64,000 nt of DNA from Xanthostigma xanthostigma (GCA_963575645.1 OY754467.1:4278001-4342000), one strand, 5' to 3'. Shown: positions 21,840 to 34,156, counted from the stretch's first letter. The notes: a model not told the origin generated them from the letters alone. Program-made: numbers and translations.

Positions 21840-22460
21840 TGGTGAACAGGAGGCTTACCGTAATTATGCTCATTTTGCTTAGCTTGGAGATTTGTTTGAC
21901 CCTATGATGAAACGGAAGAACCACTAGTGTCTATGGGAATCTCTCGATGGCGAACAATAGGTTTACCATCTTTATCCTTATTTGGTTAGCTTCCATACGG
22001 ATTTTTTGACTTGATGATGAAGTCAGGAGAGTGAACAGGAAGCTTACCGTAATTATGCTCATTTTGCTTAGCTTGGAGATTTCCATATAGATTTATTTGA
22101 CCCTATGATGAAACGGAAGAACCACTAGTGTCTATGGGATTCTCTCGATGGTGAACAAAAGGTTTACCATCTTTATCCTCATTTGGTTAGCTTCCATACG
22201 GATTTTTTGACTTGATGATGAAGTCAGGAGAGTGAACAGGAGGCTTACCGTAATTATGCTCATTTTGCTTAGCTTGGAGATTTCCATATAGATTTGTTTG
22301 ACCCTATGATGAAACGGAAGAACCACTAGTCTCTATGGGAATCTCTCGATGGCGAACAATAGGTTTACCATCTTTATCCTCATTTGGTTAGCTTCCATAC
22401 GGATTTTTTGACTTGATGATGAAGTCAGGAGAGTGAACAGGGAGCATACCGTAATTACGG
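21840..22460 (+). repeat. Minisatellite, ~200-bp unit, 3+ copies
   Basis: Each unit runs GTGAACAGGAGGCTTACCGT, ATTATGCTCATTTTGCTTAG, CCCTATGATGAAACGGAAGA, ATGGGAATCTCTCGATGG, GGTTTACCATCTTTATCCTC and TTTTTTGACTTGATGATGAA. GTGAACAGG begins near 21844, 22032, 22233 and 22433. The last unit is truncated. Confidence 0.9.
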
Positions 22461-22958
22461 TCATTTCCTTAGCTTGGCGAGGAGCTTCACATGGATTTTT
22501 TCCAACGACCAGAACTCGCTTAAAACGTTACACTCAATAATATTCACTAGAAAGCCATTTTGCCTTGGGACCATGGATAATATTGCAGCATGTACAAATA
22601 TATATAGTAATGGAACAACATACATCATACATTGTATGTACTATGCAGCAGGCAAGCAGATATGATGTGCTGTGAGGGACTTGGCCTGGCGTACCTGTTA
22701 AATTAATTAAACATCGTGCAGAATTCGCCTGCTTACCCGTCGGGATTCAATTTAAAATATACCTTTACGTCCTTAGATCATATGCATTTAGATAGGAGAG
22801 TATAATACGGAAAATGTTGCTTCCGCAGCAGCGATATGTCTTCCAAGAAGAAGTACAAACTGGAGATTCAATTCTTCATTCATTCAAAAGACTGCAGAGA
22901 CATAGTAATAATTGAAACTTGGCCGACGGACTCCGTGCGCTATGATTTTACTATGTAA
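22461..22958. other. Unassigned sequence
   Basis: I see no supported gene. A short inverted CATACATCATACATTGTATG lies at about 22619. Confidence 0.4.
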
Positions 22959-23454
22959 TAGTGATGTGCCGGAGGGAGAAGAAAGATCCGTATCCGTTAG
23001 TTTTTGGCGGATCTTTTACCTTATTAATTTTCAATTCATAGATGAGATTTTATATATATAAGTATAGGTGATTAGATAATAATGAAAACCTGTTAAATTC
23101 CATTCAGATATTTTTTTTTTTAAATCGTATTTGGTACCTTTATATTGCAAACATTTATCGTAGTGAGTACCATACTAATAGTACTTAACTCAAAGGTACT
23201 AAATCAACTATTTTTATAATGAGATATTGCACATCGATCTTTGGAAAGAGACAATCTGTTATGAGAGTTAACTCTTAAAGAGGTCAATAACTTTTTCCCA
23301 TAACAGATAGTCTCTTTCCAAAGGTCGATGTGCAATATTTACCGCCGCGTACTCTAAGAAAGTTAAGATCCGTATCCGCGGATCTTGAAACCAAAAATCC
23401 ATATTCAGATCCGTATCCACGGATATACATTTTTAACGATCCGGCACATCACTA
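22959..23454. mobile_element. hAT-type MITE, copy 1
   Basis: The ends TAGTGATGTGCCGGA and TCCGGCACATCACTA are inverted copies. The flanks CTATGTAA and CCATGTAA form an 8-bp target duplication with one mismatch, the length typical of hAT transposons. Subterminal GATCCGTATCCG repeats lie at both ends. A hairpin occupies the right half (TATTGCACATCGATCTTTGG, then its complement). No transposase is present. Confidence 0.85.
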
Positions 23455-23781
23455 CCATGTAACCCTTTCGTTGCGATACACGATTTTTTTATTAATTAAC
23501 CTCTCCATGAATCGCCAAAAAACTGTTGACTCCGGTCTAACTTTAATGTCTTGATATTTAAGCTCTGTACGATAATATTGAAACTGCGTTAACATTTTAT
23601 TTGTAAATAAAATATATTTTTATAACACGTACATCATTAATCTTCCAAACTTCACGTACATAAAAAGCTGTCCCCTAGGGCTGAACAATATCGAACAAAA
23701 TGCATAGGCGCCTGCCAAGTTTTACCAGTATGGACGCCACAGAGAAAGCCACCTTACACATAATATCATAGGATTCAAGTA

Positions 23782-24341
23782 CAGTGTAAACTCCATTTAA
23801 CGTCACTCGATATAACGACAAACTTCTTAAAACGTCGAAATTACTTAACTCAACAATACGTCATCATTAAACAATAAACAGCACTTGTTTGTTATTTTGT
23901 TGCTTTGTTGTCGGCATCAAGCGTACCGAAGATTCTAAGAAATTCGTTCTTTTGTTTGTTGGGATTATCTTTCATATGTTTAGCTCAGCTGCTTTGTGAT
24001 AGTATGAATGTTTGTTGGTCAGTTGTAAATTTTATATATTATGAGTAAATACATATTACTATTATTATTTTCTTTTATTTTCATTTTCTTTACCAGACAG
24101 CACAATATAGCTAAACAATTAGCTCGTAAGAATCCCTACCCTAGAACTGGAATTGCCAAGTTGGGTAGGAAAACTCAATAAATATTGTATTGTATTGTAT
24201 AATAAAAAAAAATAAATAAATAAAAAAAAATATATACTGAAAAATATTAATGGATTATTTCTTCTCTCCGTTTAACGACAACTCTCAATAACGCTTCAAA
24301 GTACACAGTCCCTTGAGTGTCGCTATATAGAGCTTACACTG
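23782..24341. mobile_element. pogo/Tc1-mariner-type MITE
   Basis: The ends CAGTGTAAACTCCATTTA and the diverged complement (TATAGAGCTTACACTG) are flanked by TA. The start with CAGTG, the TA target and the CTCCATTTAACG wording fit pogo/Tigger-type MITEs. The middle (about 24110-24240) holds a foreign retroelement tail: CCCTACCCTAGAACTGG, CCAAGTTGGGTAGGAAAACT and an A-rich end. Confidence 0.7.
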
Positions 24342-24743
24342 TATTTCCAACCCATCGGGACCAATCGTGTATCTCATCCTCACTTTGTGACCAATCAGGA
24401 AAAAAAACCTTTATTCATTTGAGGTTAAACGTTGTCAAACGTATTTGTCGAATGTACGGTGAGACTCAGGCGTTTTCTTTAATTTAGCTAGTACGATACA
24501 ACAATTAAACCCATCCCTACTATATTCATTATTTAATCCACGCGTGCGATAGAAGCTTAAATCATCATATACATTTTATTTCACCAGAAGACTGACTTAA
24601 TCCACATTACTATGTTACCGGAAATATCATCCCAGCCCTGTTACTCTGTCTTGGCATTAGTTCATGAAACGTTCCTGGACTATAAATAGTATATAAGTGT
24701 TTCTGAATAATTAATTACAATAATTTATAGACATATTGGCTAA

Positions 24744-25452
24744 GAGCTGGCTACGGAGAAAATGGGTGACTCGGTGCAGAGCTGAAAATTTGCAGAATAA
24801 TAGGAGATAGTACAAGTAAGTAGGAAAAAAATTACTAGAAGGCTAGGCGGAAGATAAAGAGCCGCCAGAAGGCGCTAATGTTGCGAAAAATCAGTGCACT
24901 TCTGGCAATTTCTATACTTATTCTGTCATTCAAAACTAGATTATATATTATACATTGTATAGTTATAACGGCATACTGAAAATTCAAACATGATATAATA
25001 ATTACATTCGACAAATATTCAAAATTATTAATTAATGTCATTTTGATAGAAATAAAATTAATCGTCATATATTTTCATTAATAAAATTACGTTGTTATAA
25101 CAGCGTGATTTTATTAATTTATTTAATTTTATTTCTATAAAAATGACACTAATAATTTTGAACATTTGTCTAATGTAATTATTATATGTATCATGTTTGA
25201 ATTTTCAGTATACCCTTATAAAACTATATAATGTATAATATATGTAATATATAATCTAGTTTTGAATTACAGAATAAGTATAGAAATTGCCAGAAGTGCA
25301 CTGATTTTTCGCAACATTAGCGCCTTCTAGCGGCTCTTTATATTCCGCCTAGCCTTCTGGCAATTTTTTCCCTACTTACTTATACTATCTCCTATTATTC
25401 TCCAAATTTTCAGCTCTGCACCGAGTCACCCATTTTCTCCGTAGCCAGCTCT
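24744..25452. mobile_element. 709-bp inverted-repeat element
   Basis: Arms of about 340 bp are inverted copies (GAGCTGGCTACGGAGAAAAT ... CAGCTCTGCACCGAGTCACC), centred near 25095 (AACGTTGTTATAACAGCG). Arm identity is high but not perfect. No target duplication is obvious. No protein is encoded. Confidence 0.8.
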
Positions 25453-26528
25453 CCGTCTATATACAATTATAACGTATAAAATATAAAATAATGTGTCGCG
25501 TGTTATGCAAATGTTTGCGCGGAAAGTGTGACATATTTGACATGATAACCAACCAGCTGATCCGTTCTTTTCTTGAAACGTGTTTCTTTACTGCGTAGAC
25601 ATTGAGAATGATGGAATTCGTTGATTTTTTCGAGACACCCGAATCGAATATCTCCTTTTTACCCATTAATCGATATTGTGGTTGTCCCGTGTGTTTATTA
25701 TACATTAGGGAAAAGAATAAGGTGCAGAGTGTTGAAAAAAAAAGAATAAGGTGCAGAGTGTTGAAAAAACGCGTGGGATATATTACTCAGTTACGCAGTT
25801 CTAATCAAAACAGACTAAAAATCTTCTATTTCAGAAATTCAGAGATAGGATCTGAATTGATGTATTAATTATAATTTCGAGAAATTTTAAAAATATTTTT
25901 AGATAAGACCTCTTTATGGACAAATGTTTTCGTAAATTATTTTTTTAAGGTGACTCTTCACCAGCTGTACAATGTGTCTCTGTAATTCTCACTAACATTT
26001 GAATATATTGTAAGTGCATGAATTGAAACCCAGCTTTAAATTAATTCATGCAAGACGGCATTCATGTAACCGCAAACATACTGGAAGACACTGTACTTTT
26101 TTTTTGATACCTAGAAAAGGATTATCGTGTGACTTGAACGACAAAATTACGTCAGAATAATCGTTTCGCAATTGTTATAACAACTATTATAAATGACATC
26201 ATATCGGTTTTTCTGTTATTTTTTAGTCATTTTATTGCTGTAGGTACTATATTTAATAGTAGGTACGTAATTCCTTTTAGGAAAATAGTCTTTACGATCA
26301 CGAGCGTCAATGCGAATTAAAAAAATAATAATTTAAAATTAACAAAAATAACTTCATTAGGCTTTTGTTAAAACGGTACATATTGAAAATTAACAAAATC
26401 TGCTAAACTTGTTTTTGACCCAAATCATGTTTTAATAATAAATACTCGTTTCACAACCGATATAATAGTCTCTCATCTTAGGCTCGATTTTTATGATTAA
26501 CAAATCTGGGAAGTTGATCTAAAAAAAA
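25453..26528. other. Unassigned sequence
   Basis: I see no supported gene. A short direct duplication (AATAAGGTGCAGAGTGTTGA) lies near 25717 and 25745, and ORFs across it are not convincing. Confidence 0.4.
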
Positions 26529-27098
26529 ATTGGTTGTCTGTAAAGTCGGTTTACGGACGATAGTTTTACGTGATAACATATTCCGTAATACATAACCTTT
26601 TATATAATAATTATAATAATTCGAATCTATGATATTGCATCTTTCGCTTCAAATTTAGGTTAATTTTATTTATTTAAATTACTCACCACCTATAATATAA
26701 TTGTTTTTTTTTAACTTTCTTTCTTTCGTATTTATTTTAAGTCTCAAAGATTAGCTGTCATAATATTTTGAAAACAATTGTTTCACTGTTTATATAAAAT
26801 TCCAAAACCTACTTACAATATTTAAGTATTTTCATACGTCAAAAAATTGATTTTTATAATGATAAAATTTGTATGAAAACGATTTTTTCGAGAGATGAGA
26901 CCTAGCTAAAACGATTTTTTGCCCCCCAAAATTCCTTTTCAGTAAATTTCATCCAAATCGTTAGGGCCGTTTTCGAGAAAAGCACGCACAGGGTCAGGCG
27001 GAACGTTACGAACGTTACACTTTTTCGTGCATGCAGCCGGTGTTTTATCAATTTATAAGATTGGTGATTCATCAATTTATAAGACGTTATCACGTCAA
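26529..27098 (-). repeat. Repeat family B, long form
   Basis: It starts ATTGGTTGTCTGTAAAGTCG and ends ATAAGACGTTATCACGTCAA. The about 570-bp body carries TCGAGAGATGAGACCTAGCT and CGATTTTTTGCCCCCCAAAA, absent from the 200-bp short forms. Copies at 31682 and 32896 share the ends. Confidence 0.75.
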
Positions 27099-27514
27099 AA
27101 AAGTTCATTAGAATTTATTTAATTTAACAGCATCGGTACGCGATTTAGTTAGGCAACCCATGTGCGAATAATTAATTATCAATGTATCTATTATCTAACA
27201 TATCATCAATGAGAGTATATATTTCTATATTGTGTTGAATATTTAATGGCTCGAGCTCGCATAAGAATCTACACTTCAACGAGTCTGTTTTGCCCATATA
27301 TCTATTAATTAACTATACATGAATGTAGGAATGTATGCGTGAAGTATGAATGAGAGTGTGCATGTGTCAGTGTATGTGCGTATTATGTATATAATCATAC
27401 TTACCTATACCACATATTATTACCCCATATTGAATATTTTTTTTATAGTGCATATAGCCTGTGTTGCTGAGCACTTATTTTATTAAAAAAAAAAAAAAAA
27501 AAAAAACTATACAT
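27099..27514. other. Unassigned sequence ending in a poly-A run
   Basis: A run of about 22 A lies at 27484-27505 after CACTTATTTTATT, which may be a retroposon tail. I see no gene. Confidence 0.45.
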
Positions 27515-27885
27515 GAATCATTGCCTATCTACTCAATATGCGGTGAGTGAACGCAACAAAGCGTATCGAAAATATATCTGCGTCTCTTTCTTCGCTGTAA
27601 TTCCCTAATTTCTCCGATGATAGGATTGATTGATGTACTTGCATTCAATCTGAATAAAGTATCTCTGTTTCAAAAACTTTGTCTTTTTCTATGACGTTAA
27701 CACGGACGTACCCAGCTTTTGGCCCAGGAGGGGGCAAATTAGAAATTTCTTAAGCCGGGTCCCCCGTGCTTGTTTTGCCCTCCTGGTGCTTACGGCGTAA
27801 AAAAAGTACAGAAGTATATGTTTGCAACCTAATGGTTCGATTGCGATTTTATTCCTATGCTCAGTATAGAATAAAAGTATTTGGT
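27515..27885 (+). repeat. Repeat family C, full copy
   Basis: It is colinear with 12060-12450, except that a short ATACGCCAGTG segment is missing near 27785. Confidence 0.75.
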
Positions 27886-28270
27886 TTTGCCACATGGTCC
27901 CACCTTAAAAGAGCTGATCAAATCAATTTATTATGCCATCACGCAGGTAGCTCACGATTGTTACACGTATTAATAATGTACTATACAAGAATTACAAACA
28001 AATGAATTATAACAATATAAAATATAAACTGTTTGCAGCAGGGCATTTCACTTTCAATGTGAGTGAGCATTCACCTGTCTGTCAGAACGGCATTCTTAAG
28101 ATTAGATAATTCACCTGGGGCATATCGCGTTTACTTTATTCTATAAGAAATAAACAAATTGACATACAAAAAGGTTCGCCTTTTAAAGACTATCATCAGG
28201 CAATAAGATTGTAAGGCAGTGGCGTGCATAAAAGTTTAGCGAGAATACTTTAAAATTTCACCATTCCAAC

Positions 28271-28772
28271 TAGTGATGTGCCGGATATCCGAGGGAGAAG
28301 AAAGATCTGTATCCGTATCCGTTAATTTTTTGCGGATCTTTTACCTTATTAATTTTCAATTCATAGATGAAATTTTATATATATAGGTGATTAGGTAATA
28401 ATGAAAACCTGTTAAATTCCATTCAGATTATTTTTTATTTTTTTAAATCGTATTTGGCACCTTTATATTGTAAACATTTATCGTAGTGAGTACCATACCA
28501 ATAGTACATAACTCAAAGGTATTAATAAAAAACTATCTTTATAATGAGATATTGCACATCGATCTTTGGAAAGAGACAATCTGTTATGAGAGTTAACTCT
28601 TAAAGAGGTCAATAACTTTTTCCCATAACAGATAGTCTCTTTCCAAAGGTCGATGTGCAATATTTACCGCCGCGTAATCTAAGAAATCCGTATCCGCGGT
28701 TCTTGAAACCAAAAATCCGTATTCAGATCCGTATCCGCAGATACACATTTTTAACGATCCGGCACATCACTA
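28271..28772. mobile_element. hAT-type MITE, copy 2
   Basis: It has the same TAGTGATGTGCCGGA ends, subterminal GATCCGTATCCG repeats and internal hairpin as copy 1. A perfect 8-bp target duplication ATTCCAAC lies at 28263-28270 and 28773-28780, which fixes the boundaries. Confidence 0.9.
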
Positions 28773-28808
28773 ATTCCAACCCACAAGTGAGGAATGGTAC
28801 TAGTTTAG

Positions 28809-28967
28809 ATGAATTTACTCTATTTAATAAATAGAGTAACTGTGATCCATTGAAGTTAATGATAGGTATTTGGAAAAAATTCCGTGGCATATTATAAGGA
28901 TCGAAAATGAAGCAATACTGAAATTTTCGATCCTTATGCCACGGATTTTTTTCCAAATACCTATATC
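28809..28967. repeat. Hairpin insertion between 13-bp direct repeats
   Basis: A hairpin with arms of about 42 bp (ATAGGTATTTGGAAAAAATT, CCGTGGCAT, GGATCGAAAAT) lies at 28862-28964. GGTACTAGTTTAG occurs directly before (28796-28808) and after (28968-28980). The direct repeats may be a long target duplication. Confidence 0.65.
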
Positions 28968-29274
28968 GGTACTAGTTTAGGTCAAATATCAATAATTTTC
29001 AAAATTTTACAATATATTTTTGTTTTGAGGTCCCCCGAATCTAAAATATTTTTGGAAAAACTCTGTGCGTCTGTTAGTCTGTGAGCACGATACAGGTCAA
29101 ACGGATGAGCGGATTGAAACCAAATTTTGGGAGGATGTTGGGTATACAAATATGAAAAATCCTATTGTTTTTGGGGAAAATCGGCGCTTGCGCAGAAGAG
29201 ATACTAATGGTAAACTTTTCATAACGGCTTATTATTTTATTTATTTGTTCAAGAAAGCTTCGTTAAAATATTTT

Positions 29275-29468
29275 TTGACGTGATAACGTCTTATAAATTG
29301 ATGAATCATGTCAATATAAAAAGATGAAACACCGGCTGCATGCACGAAAAAGTGTAACGTTCCTAACGTTTCGCCTGACCCTGTGCGTGATTATTAAATA
29401 TGATATTCGAGCGGAATACGTTATCACGTAAAACTATCGTCCGTAAACCGACTTTACAGACAACCAAT
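29275..29468 (+). repeat. Repeat family B, short form
   Basis: It starts TTGACGTGATAACGTC and ends AGACAACCAA. It contains AAACACCGGCTGCATGCACG and AAAGTGTAACGTTCC and is nearly identical to 37066-37259. Confidence 0.75.
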
Positions 29469-29828
29469 GTTTTCTAAACTTTATAGTTTCTAAAATATTT
29501 TGAAAGTAAAAAAAATCAGCTGTTCTTTTGTTTTGTAGATCTGTCAGAAATAAACTAGCTAAGCGTGCTTGGATTAATTTTTACATGACGTGCAACATAT
29601 TATGTAGGTAACCATGACAACGAATTAGAAAAAAATATATTGAATACTAGCCATTACCCACGTCACCGCACGCGATATCAGAAATTTTATTTTCTTTATT
29701 ATACCATATCAAATGTCAACATTTTGAAGTTGGAATGGTCCCGTCACCCAATTGGCTCGAATTTTTTTATCATCTTCCAAAACTACTTGTAACGCTACGA
29801 TAGAACGACTGTCGTATATATAACATAG

Positions 29829-30056
29829 CGGCCCGGTCCGGCTTCGCCCGAATTTTGTAGATTGCCGCCGTTTTTTCATCGACTTACGTTGAAAAATTTG
29901 TCTCCACGAAAAGTACTTTTATTTTAACACGATAATATATAGCCTATGTCCATCTTAAAGGTCCATTCTAAGTATTGGTGAAAATTTTTTTAAATCGGAT
30001 GAGTTGTTTCGGAGATTACCATCTACATCCAAACTTTACCTCTTTATAATATTAGT
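29829..30056 (+). mobile_element. RTE-type retroelement tail
   Basis: It begins CGGCCCGGTCCGGCTTCGCC, then ATATATAGCCTATGT, GGATGAGTTGTTTCGGAGAT and ends TTTATAATATTAGTAT. A minus-strand relative lies at 36241-36447. No open frame is retained. Confidence 0.6.
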
Positions 30057-31199
30057 ATTTTTTGTAGACAAAGTTTAACATACCTTTTTGTTTGGCGTAC
30101 AAATTATATTTTACATTTTTTTTCTGGCCTAAACCCGCTACAATATGTTATAGCAGGCGTAAATTATTTTTTATTTTGGTGTTTAAAAAATAGTCAATAT
30201 AATTAATAATATGCTTTCAAATTATTTGTTGAATTTTCTCCTATTGCTTATATTGTGTATAGCCTTGATATGACCTTCGGTAAATTGTTGTTTCTTATAA
30301 TTAAACAATTAATAGATATAATTATAAGTCGTCGATATAGCACCTATATCACAATATGCAACAACGCATCTTCGCACAATGTATACAGGGTGTTCAAAAA
30401 TGATAAATGCTAATTGCTATTAACTTGCCTATAGTATAGCACATATTTGCACGAATCTCTGATTTACCGGAAGCATAAAAAATAGCACCCATATAATATG
30501 CATTCCTGGACACAGTGTAATTTTAAACTAGACTGCAACAGATCTGTTTTACTGCAGGCAAATCAAGTTACAACAAATTAAATATCACGTATTTGTTGCT
30601 TAAAATATTTATAATATTAAACGATTACATTGCAATAAAAATTTTGTAGCATTGTTGACCTACTATAAAATATTGAAATATAATTTTAATATTAAATATT
30701 TATTTTGAATTTACCGATTCGATTTTGCTTATAAAAAAATAGTCGTCTAATATTTTTACTAGTTACCTGCGTGCGTTATTTGAATGCAAATATTTTATAA
30801 AAAGATTCGAAATGCATAAAAAAAAATTGCACATATCTTACCTTTTTAAAATCGACCTCAAAAACAGACAAATTTAAAATCCTGAATACTGGTTGATGTG
30901 CCACAAATTTTTATAAAAAACATTCATTTTTTTTTCAAACAATAATCACAATCACTCACTATTTATTAAAATAATTTCATATTTAAATTCAATAAAAATA
31001 TAATCAAACGCAATTTATAGTTTTTCAAAACACAAATCCTAAATTGTCATTTATTTTTAAAACACCACTCACATTATTTCACATTCTTCGAACGGTTGTT
31101 CCATTTCGATATTGACACGGCCGTTTGTGCGTATTTTGTTTTCAAAAACAAAAATGTAAACAAGAACACAGTGTTTTGTTAACACCTGACAGTGAATGA
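30057..31199. other. Unassigned AT-rich sequence
   Basis: TATACAGGGTGTTCAAAAATG at 30386 resembles the end of a DNA transposon but no partner end is seen. I see no gene. Confidence 0.4.
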
Positions 31200-31550
31200 A
31201 TGAATATAAACGCGATCGTCAGCTGCAGGGAACAACCGCTGCGCGACTGACATAAGAATATGTGTTCGTTACCATCTCCAGCGGTAATAATCAGACTTCG
31301 TCGGTATTCGGCATTTCAATCGTATGACTGCAGCAAGGCAACGGCAGCGAGATCGTTTTGCAGAAGAAAGGTAAAAGCTCTTTGCGTTCGTTTAACGGCG
31401 CCCGAACGACCGACGCTCGCCGTCGGTACCAATCTCTCGTCGCTGACGTCGCTATTGCAGCGCCGCCGTGACGTGCGCCGGTACTGACAAAGCTCGTTTT
31501 GTCAGATGCGACCATTGAGATAAGAGATTTAAAGGAGTGCGTTTTCAAAA
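31200..31550. promoter_or_regulatory. CpG-rich island, candidate promoter or first exon
   Basis: This stretch is far richer in G, C and CpG than its surroundings (blocks such as AACGGCGCCCGAACGACCG and GCAGCGCCGCCGTGACGTG). It is not repeated elsewhere in the window. A plausible + strand splice donor follows GCAGAAGAAAG (GTAAAAG, near 31371). ORFs cross it on both strands (75 codons + and 85 codons -), but neither has a motif I know. Such islands in AT-rich insect DNA often mark a 5' untranslated exon or promoter. Strand and gene cannot be decided here. Confidence 0.35.
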
Positions 31551-31681
31551 AATCGTCTTTATAAAAAGTTTTATGAGCCGAAATTGTTCGCTGGATCTAC
31601 GGTTTCTTCGCACCGGGCCAGAAACTTGATAATGGCGCCCCCTCTCGCCGGCGTATGAGATAAATTACTTAAAAAAAAAAA

Positions 31682-32272
31682 ATTGGTTGTCTGTAAAGTC
31701 GGTTTACGGACGATAGTTTTACGTGATAACGTATTCCGTAATACATAACCTAAATTTATATAATAATTATAATAATTCGAATCTATGATATTGCATCTTT
31801 CGCTTCAAATTTAGGTTAATTTTATTTATTTAAATTACTCACCATATAATATAATTGTTTTTTTTAACTTTCTTTCTTTCGTATTTTTATTTTAAATCTC
31901 AAAGATTAGCTGTCATAATATTTATAAAACAATTGTTTCACTGTTTATAATATAAAATTCCAAAACCTACTTACAATATTTAAGTATTTTCATACGTCAA
32001 AAAATTGATTTTTATAATGATAAAATTTGTAAGAAAACGATTTTTTCGAGAGATGAGACCTAGCTAAAACGATTTTTTGCCCCCCAAAATCCCTTTTCAG
32101 TAAATTTCATCCAAATCGTTAGGGCCCTTTTCGAGAAAAGCACGCACAGGGTCAGGCGGAACGTTACGCGTTACGAACGTTAGGAACGTTACACTTTTTC
32201 GTACATGCAGCCGGTGTTTTATCAATTTATAAGATTGGTGATTCATCAATTTATAAGACGTTATCACGTCAA
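31682..32272 (-). repeat. Repeat family B, long form
   Basis: It is nearly colinear with 26529-27098 from ATTGGTTGTCTGTAAAGTCG to ATAAGACGTTATCACGTCAA. A small expansion of ACGTTACGCGTTACGAACGT lies near 32160. Confidence 0.8.
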
Positions 32273-32895
32273 AAACGACTGTGCTTTAGACCACACGACT
32301 GAAGTTAAACTTCTTCCTGCCATAATTTGTAATTATTCACCCGAAAATTCACAAAATATGAACTTTAAAATTAATTTACAATTTTATTCACTTTAAACGT
32401 AGAATATTTAATGTATTGAACAAAATATTAATTTATAAAATTGTTCAAGAACGAAATGAACAGTCTAATGTAAGAAGAAAGAAATATAAACATAAAGATA
32501 ATGAAAACAAAAGTAATACGTTGCAATTACTTAGTTCTCGTTGGATTTTAAGCGTAAATCTTTATGAAATATTATTTAGCTCTTTCTGTCACCCGATAGC
32601 GCCACTGGCAAGTAAAGTATGTGTCATTCTATTGTTAGTACTGCTTATATTTTCGGCCACCTGATGGCGCCACTAGCCAGTGAAGTATTTGTTGAGGAAG
32701 AGCGAAAGAAAATGTGCGCGCGTACGTATCTCTCTTGCCCCTACAGTAATAAGTATACGAAACGTAACTCTCTCTCTTTCTATCTTTACTAACTTATATC
32801 TCCCTTTCAACTTCCGTTCGCCTCACACTTTTCGTCAAGCATTGACCAGCTTACTCTCCAAGTCAAGCGTGCCTAAAGAAGTTTTACTTCAAAAA
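32273..32895. other. Unassigned sequence with paired GATGGCGCCAC motifs
   Basis: Two diverged direct repeats, at 32589-32612 and 32657-32686, share the order (C)CACCYGATRGCGCCACT, ARTRAAGTA. I see no gene. Confidence 0.4.
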
Positions 32896-33471
32896 ATTGG
32901 TTGACTGTAAAGTCGGTTTACGGACGATAGTTTTACGTGATAACGTATTCCGTAATACATAACCTAAACCTCCCAAAATTTGGTTTCAATCCGCTTAACC
33001 TTGGTGTCGGAATGATAAGAAATGTCAAAAGTGACGTTTGCAACTGTCAAAGTATTATGTTCTAATAATAATTAGTTATTCCAATACTTAACTTAGAAGG
33101 CGTTGCATTTCACAAAATACTAATGTCAAAAAATTGAATTAAACATTAGAAATGCAGCCGTTTTCATGTTGCATTTATACAGCTATTTTTCTATATAAAT
33201 TTGTATAAAAAAACTGTTTAGGCAAATTCTGTTATACGAAATCTATGTAAAATGTTCTCCTCTTTCGTTTAAGACTGGTTTCAAACCGATCTGATTTAAA
33301 TTGAGCGAGAAATTAGCAAAAAGCACGCACAGGGTCAGGCGGAACGTTACGCGTTACGAACGTTAGGAACGTTAGGATTTAGGAACGTTACACTTTTTCG
33401 TGCATGCAGCCGGTGTTTTATCAATTTATAAGATTGGTGATTCATCAATTTATAAGACGTTATCACGTCAA
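32896..33471 (-). repeat. Repeat family B, copy with replaced interior
   Basis: The family B ends are present (ATTGGTTGACTGTAAAGTCG and GACGTTATCACGTCAA), and the AGCACGCACAGGGTCAGGCG block and ACGTTAGGAACGTTAGG expansion are shared. The middle third differs from the other long forms. Confidence 0.7.
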
Positions 33472-34156
33472 AAACTCACAAATACAGTGTAATCTCTTTA
33501 TAACGAATCTCAAGGGATTGTGAGATCAAAATCATTGCTCCAGAAGAATTTCAGGCAAGCATAATATTTCCTTCCAAATATTTTTATTTTAGTGTGTATT
33601 GCGATGTACCAAGTTACCAACATTATATTACTAGATTCCACACACTGAGAAATAAATCGTGATTCATAGCCTCATATTTTGTAAATCATATTCCTGTTAC
33701 TTTTTTGAAGCAAGAGAAACCAGTTTTAATTTAACGTTTACAGAGAAAAAATCCCTTACATAAATCTTAAATTTTTCTTTCCCCTAAATGTGAAAAAAGT
33801 AGCTCTCTTTACATTTTGTTGTTTTTATATAAATTTGAAAAGGTGTATCATTTTTTTTTTCAGAGACGTCTTTCAGTAAATTCCGCTCTTAAAGATCGCG
33901 CACACTTATCAACCACGACCAGCACTGCACTGACGAGAAAAGCCTGTTCGTGAAGGTACCCATGTTATTTAACAGAGTAGCGCACATTAGACCTGTAGAC
34001 AGCAGCCAGCAACGACCGTCTACAATTTCTGTCTGGTCGTGCTGGACCGATCTAGTGATGTGGCGTTTTTATTAATTAAATTTAATTGATAAATCTACTT
34101 GAAAACTGCAAAATCTTAGCCGCACACGAAACGTGCACTAAAAGTTGTTGGTTTGT
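33472..34156. other. Unassigned sequence
   Basis: ACAGTGTAATCTCTTTATAACG at 33484 looks like one end of a pogo-type MITE, but no matching end is found nearby. Inverted CACGACCAGCAC and CTGGTCGTGCTGG lie near 33917 and 34042. I see no gene. Confidence 0.4.

Noticed and set aside
21840-22460. CRISPR-like spaced repeat
   Set aside because: This is eukaryotic DNA and the whole 200-bp unit repeats, with no unique spacers.
31260-31548. Protein-coding exon in the CpG-rich patch
   Set aside because: Overlapping ORFs of similar length on both strands and no recognisable motif; base composition alone explains them.
33484-33520. Complete pogo-type MITE starting at ACAGTGTAATCTC
   Set aside because: No matching inverted end was found downstream.
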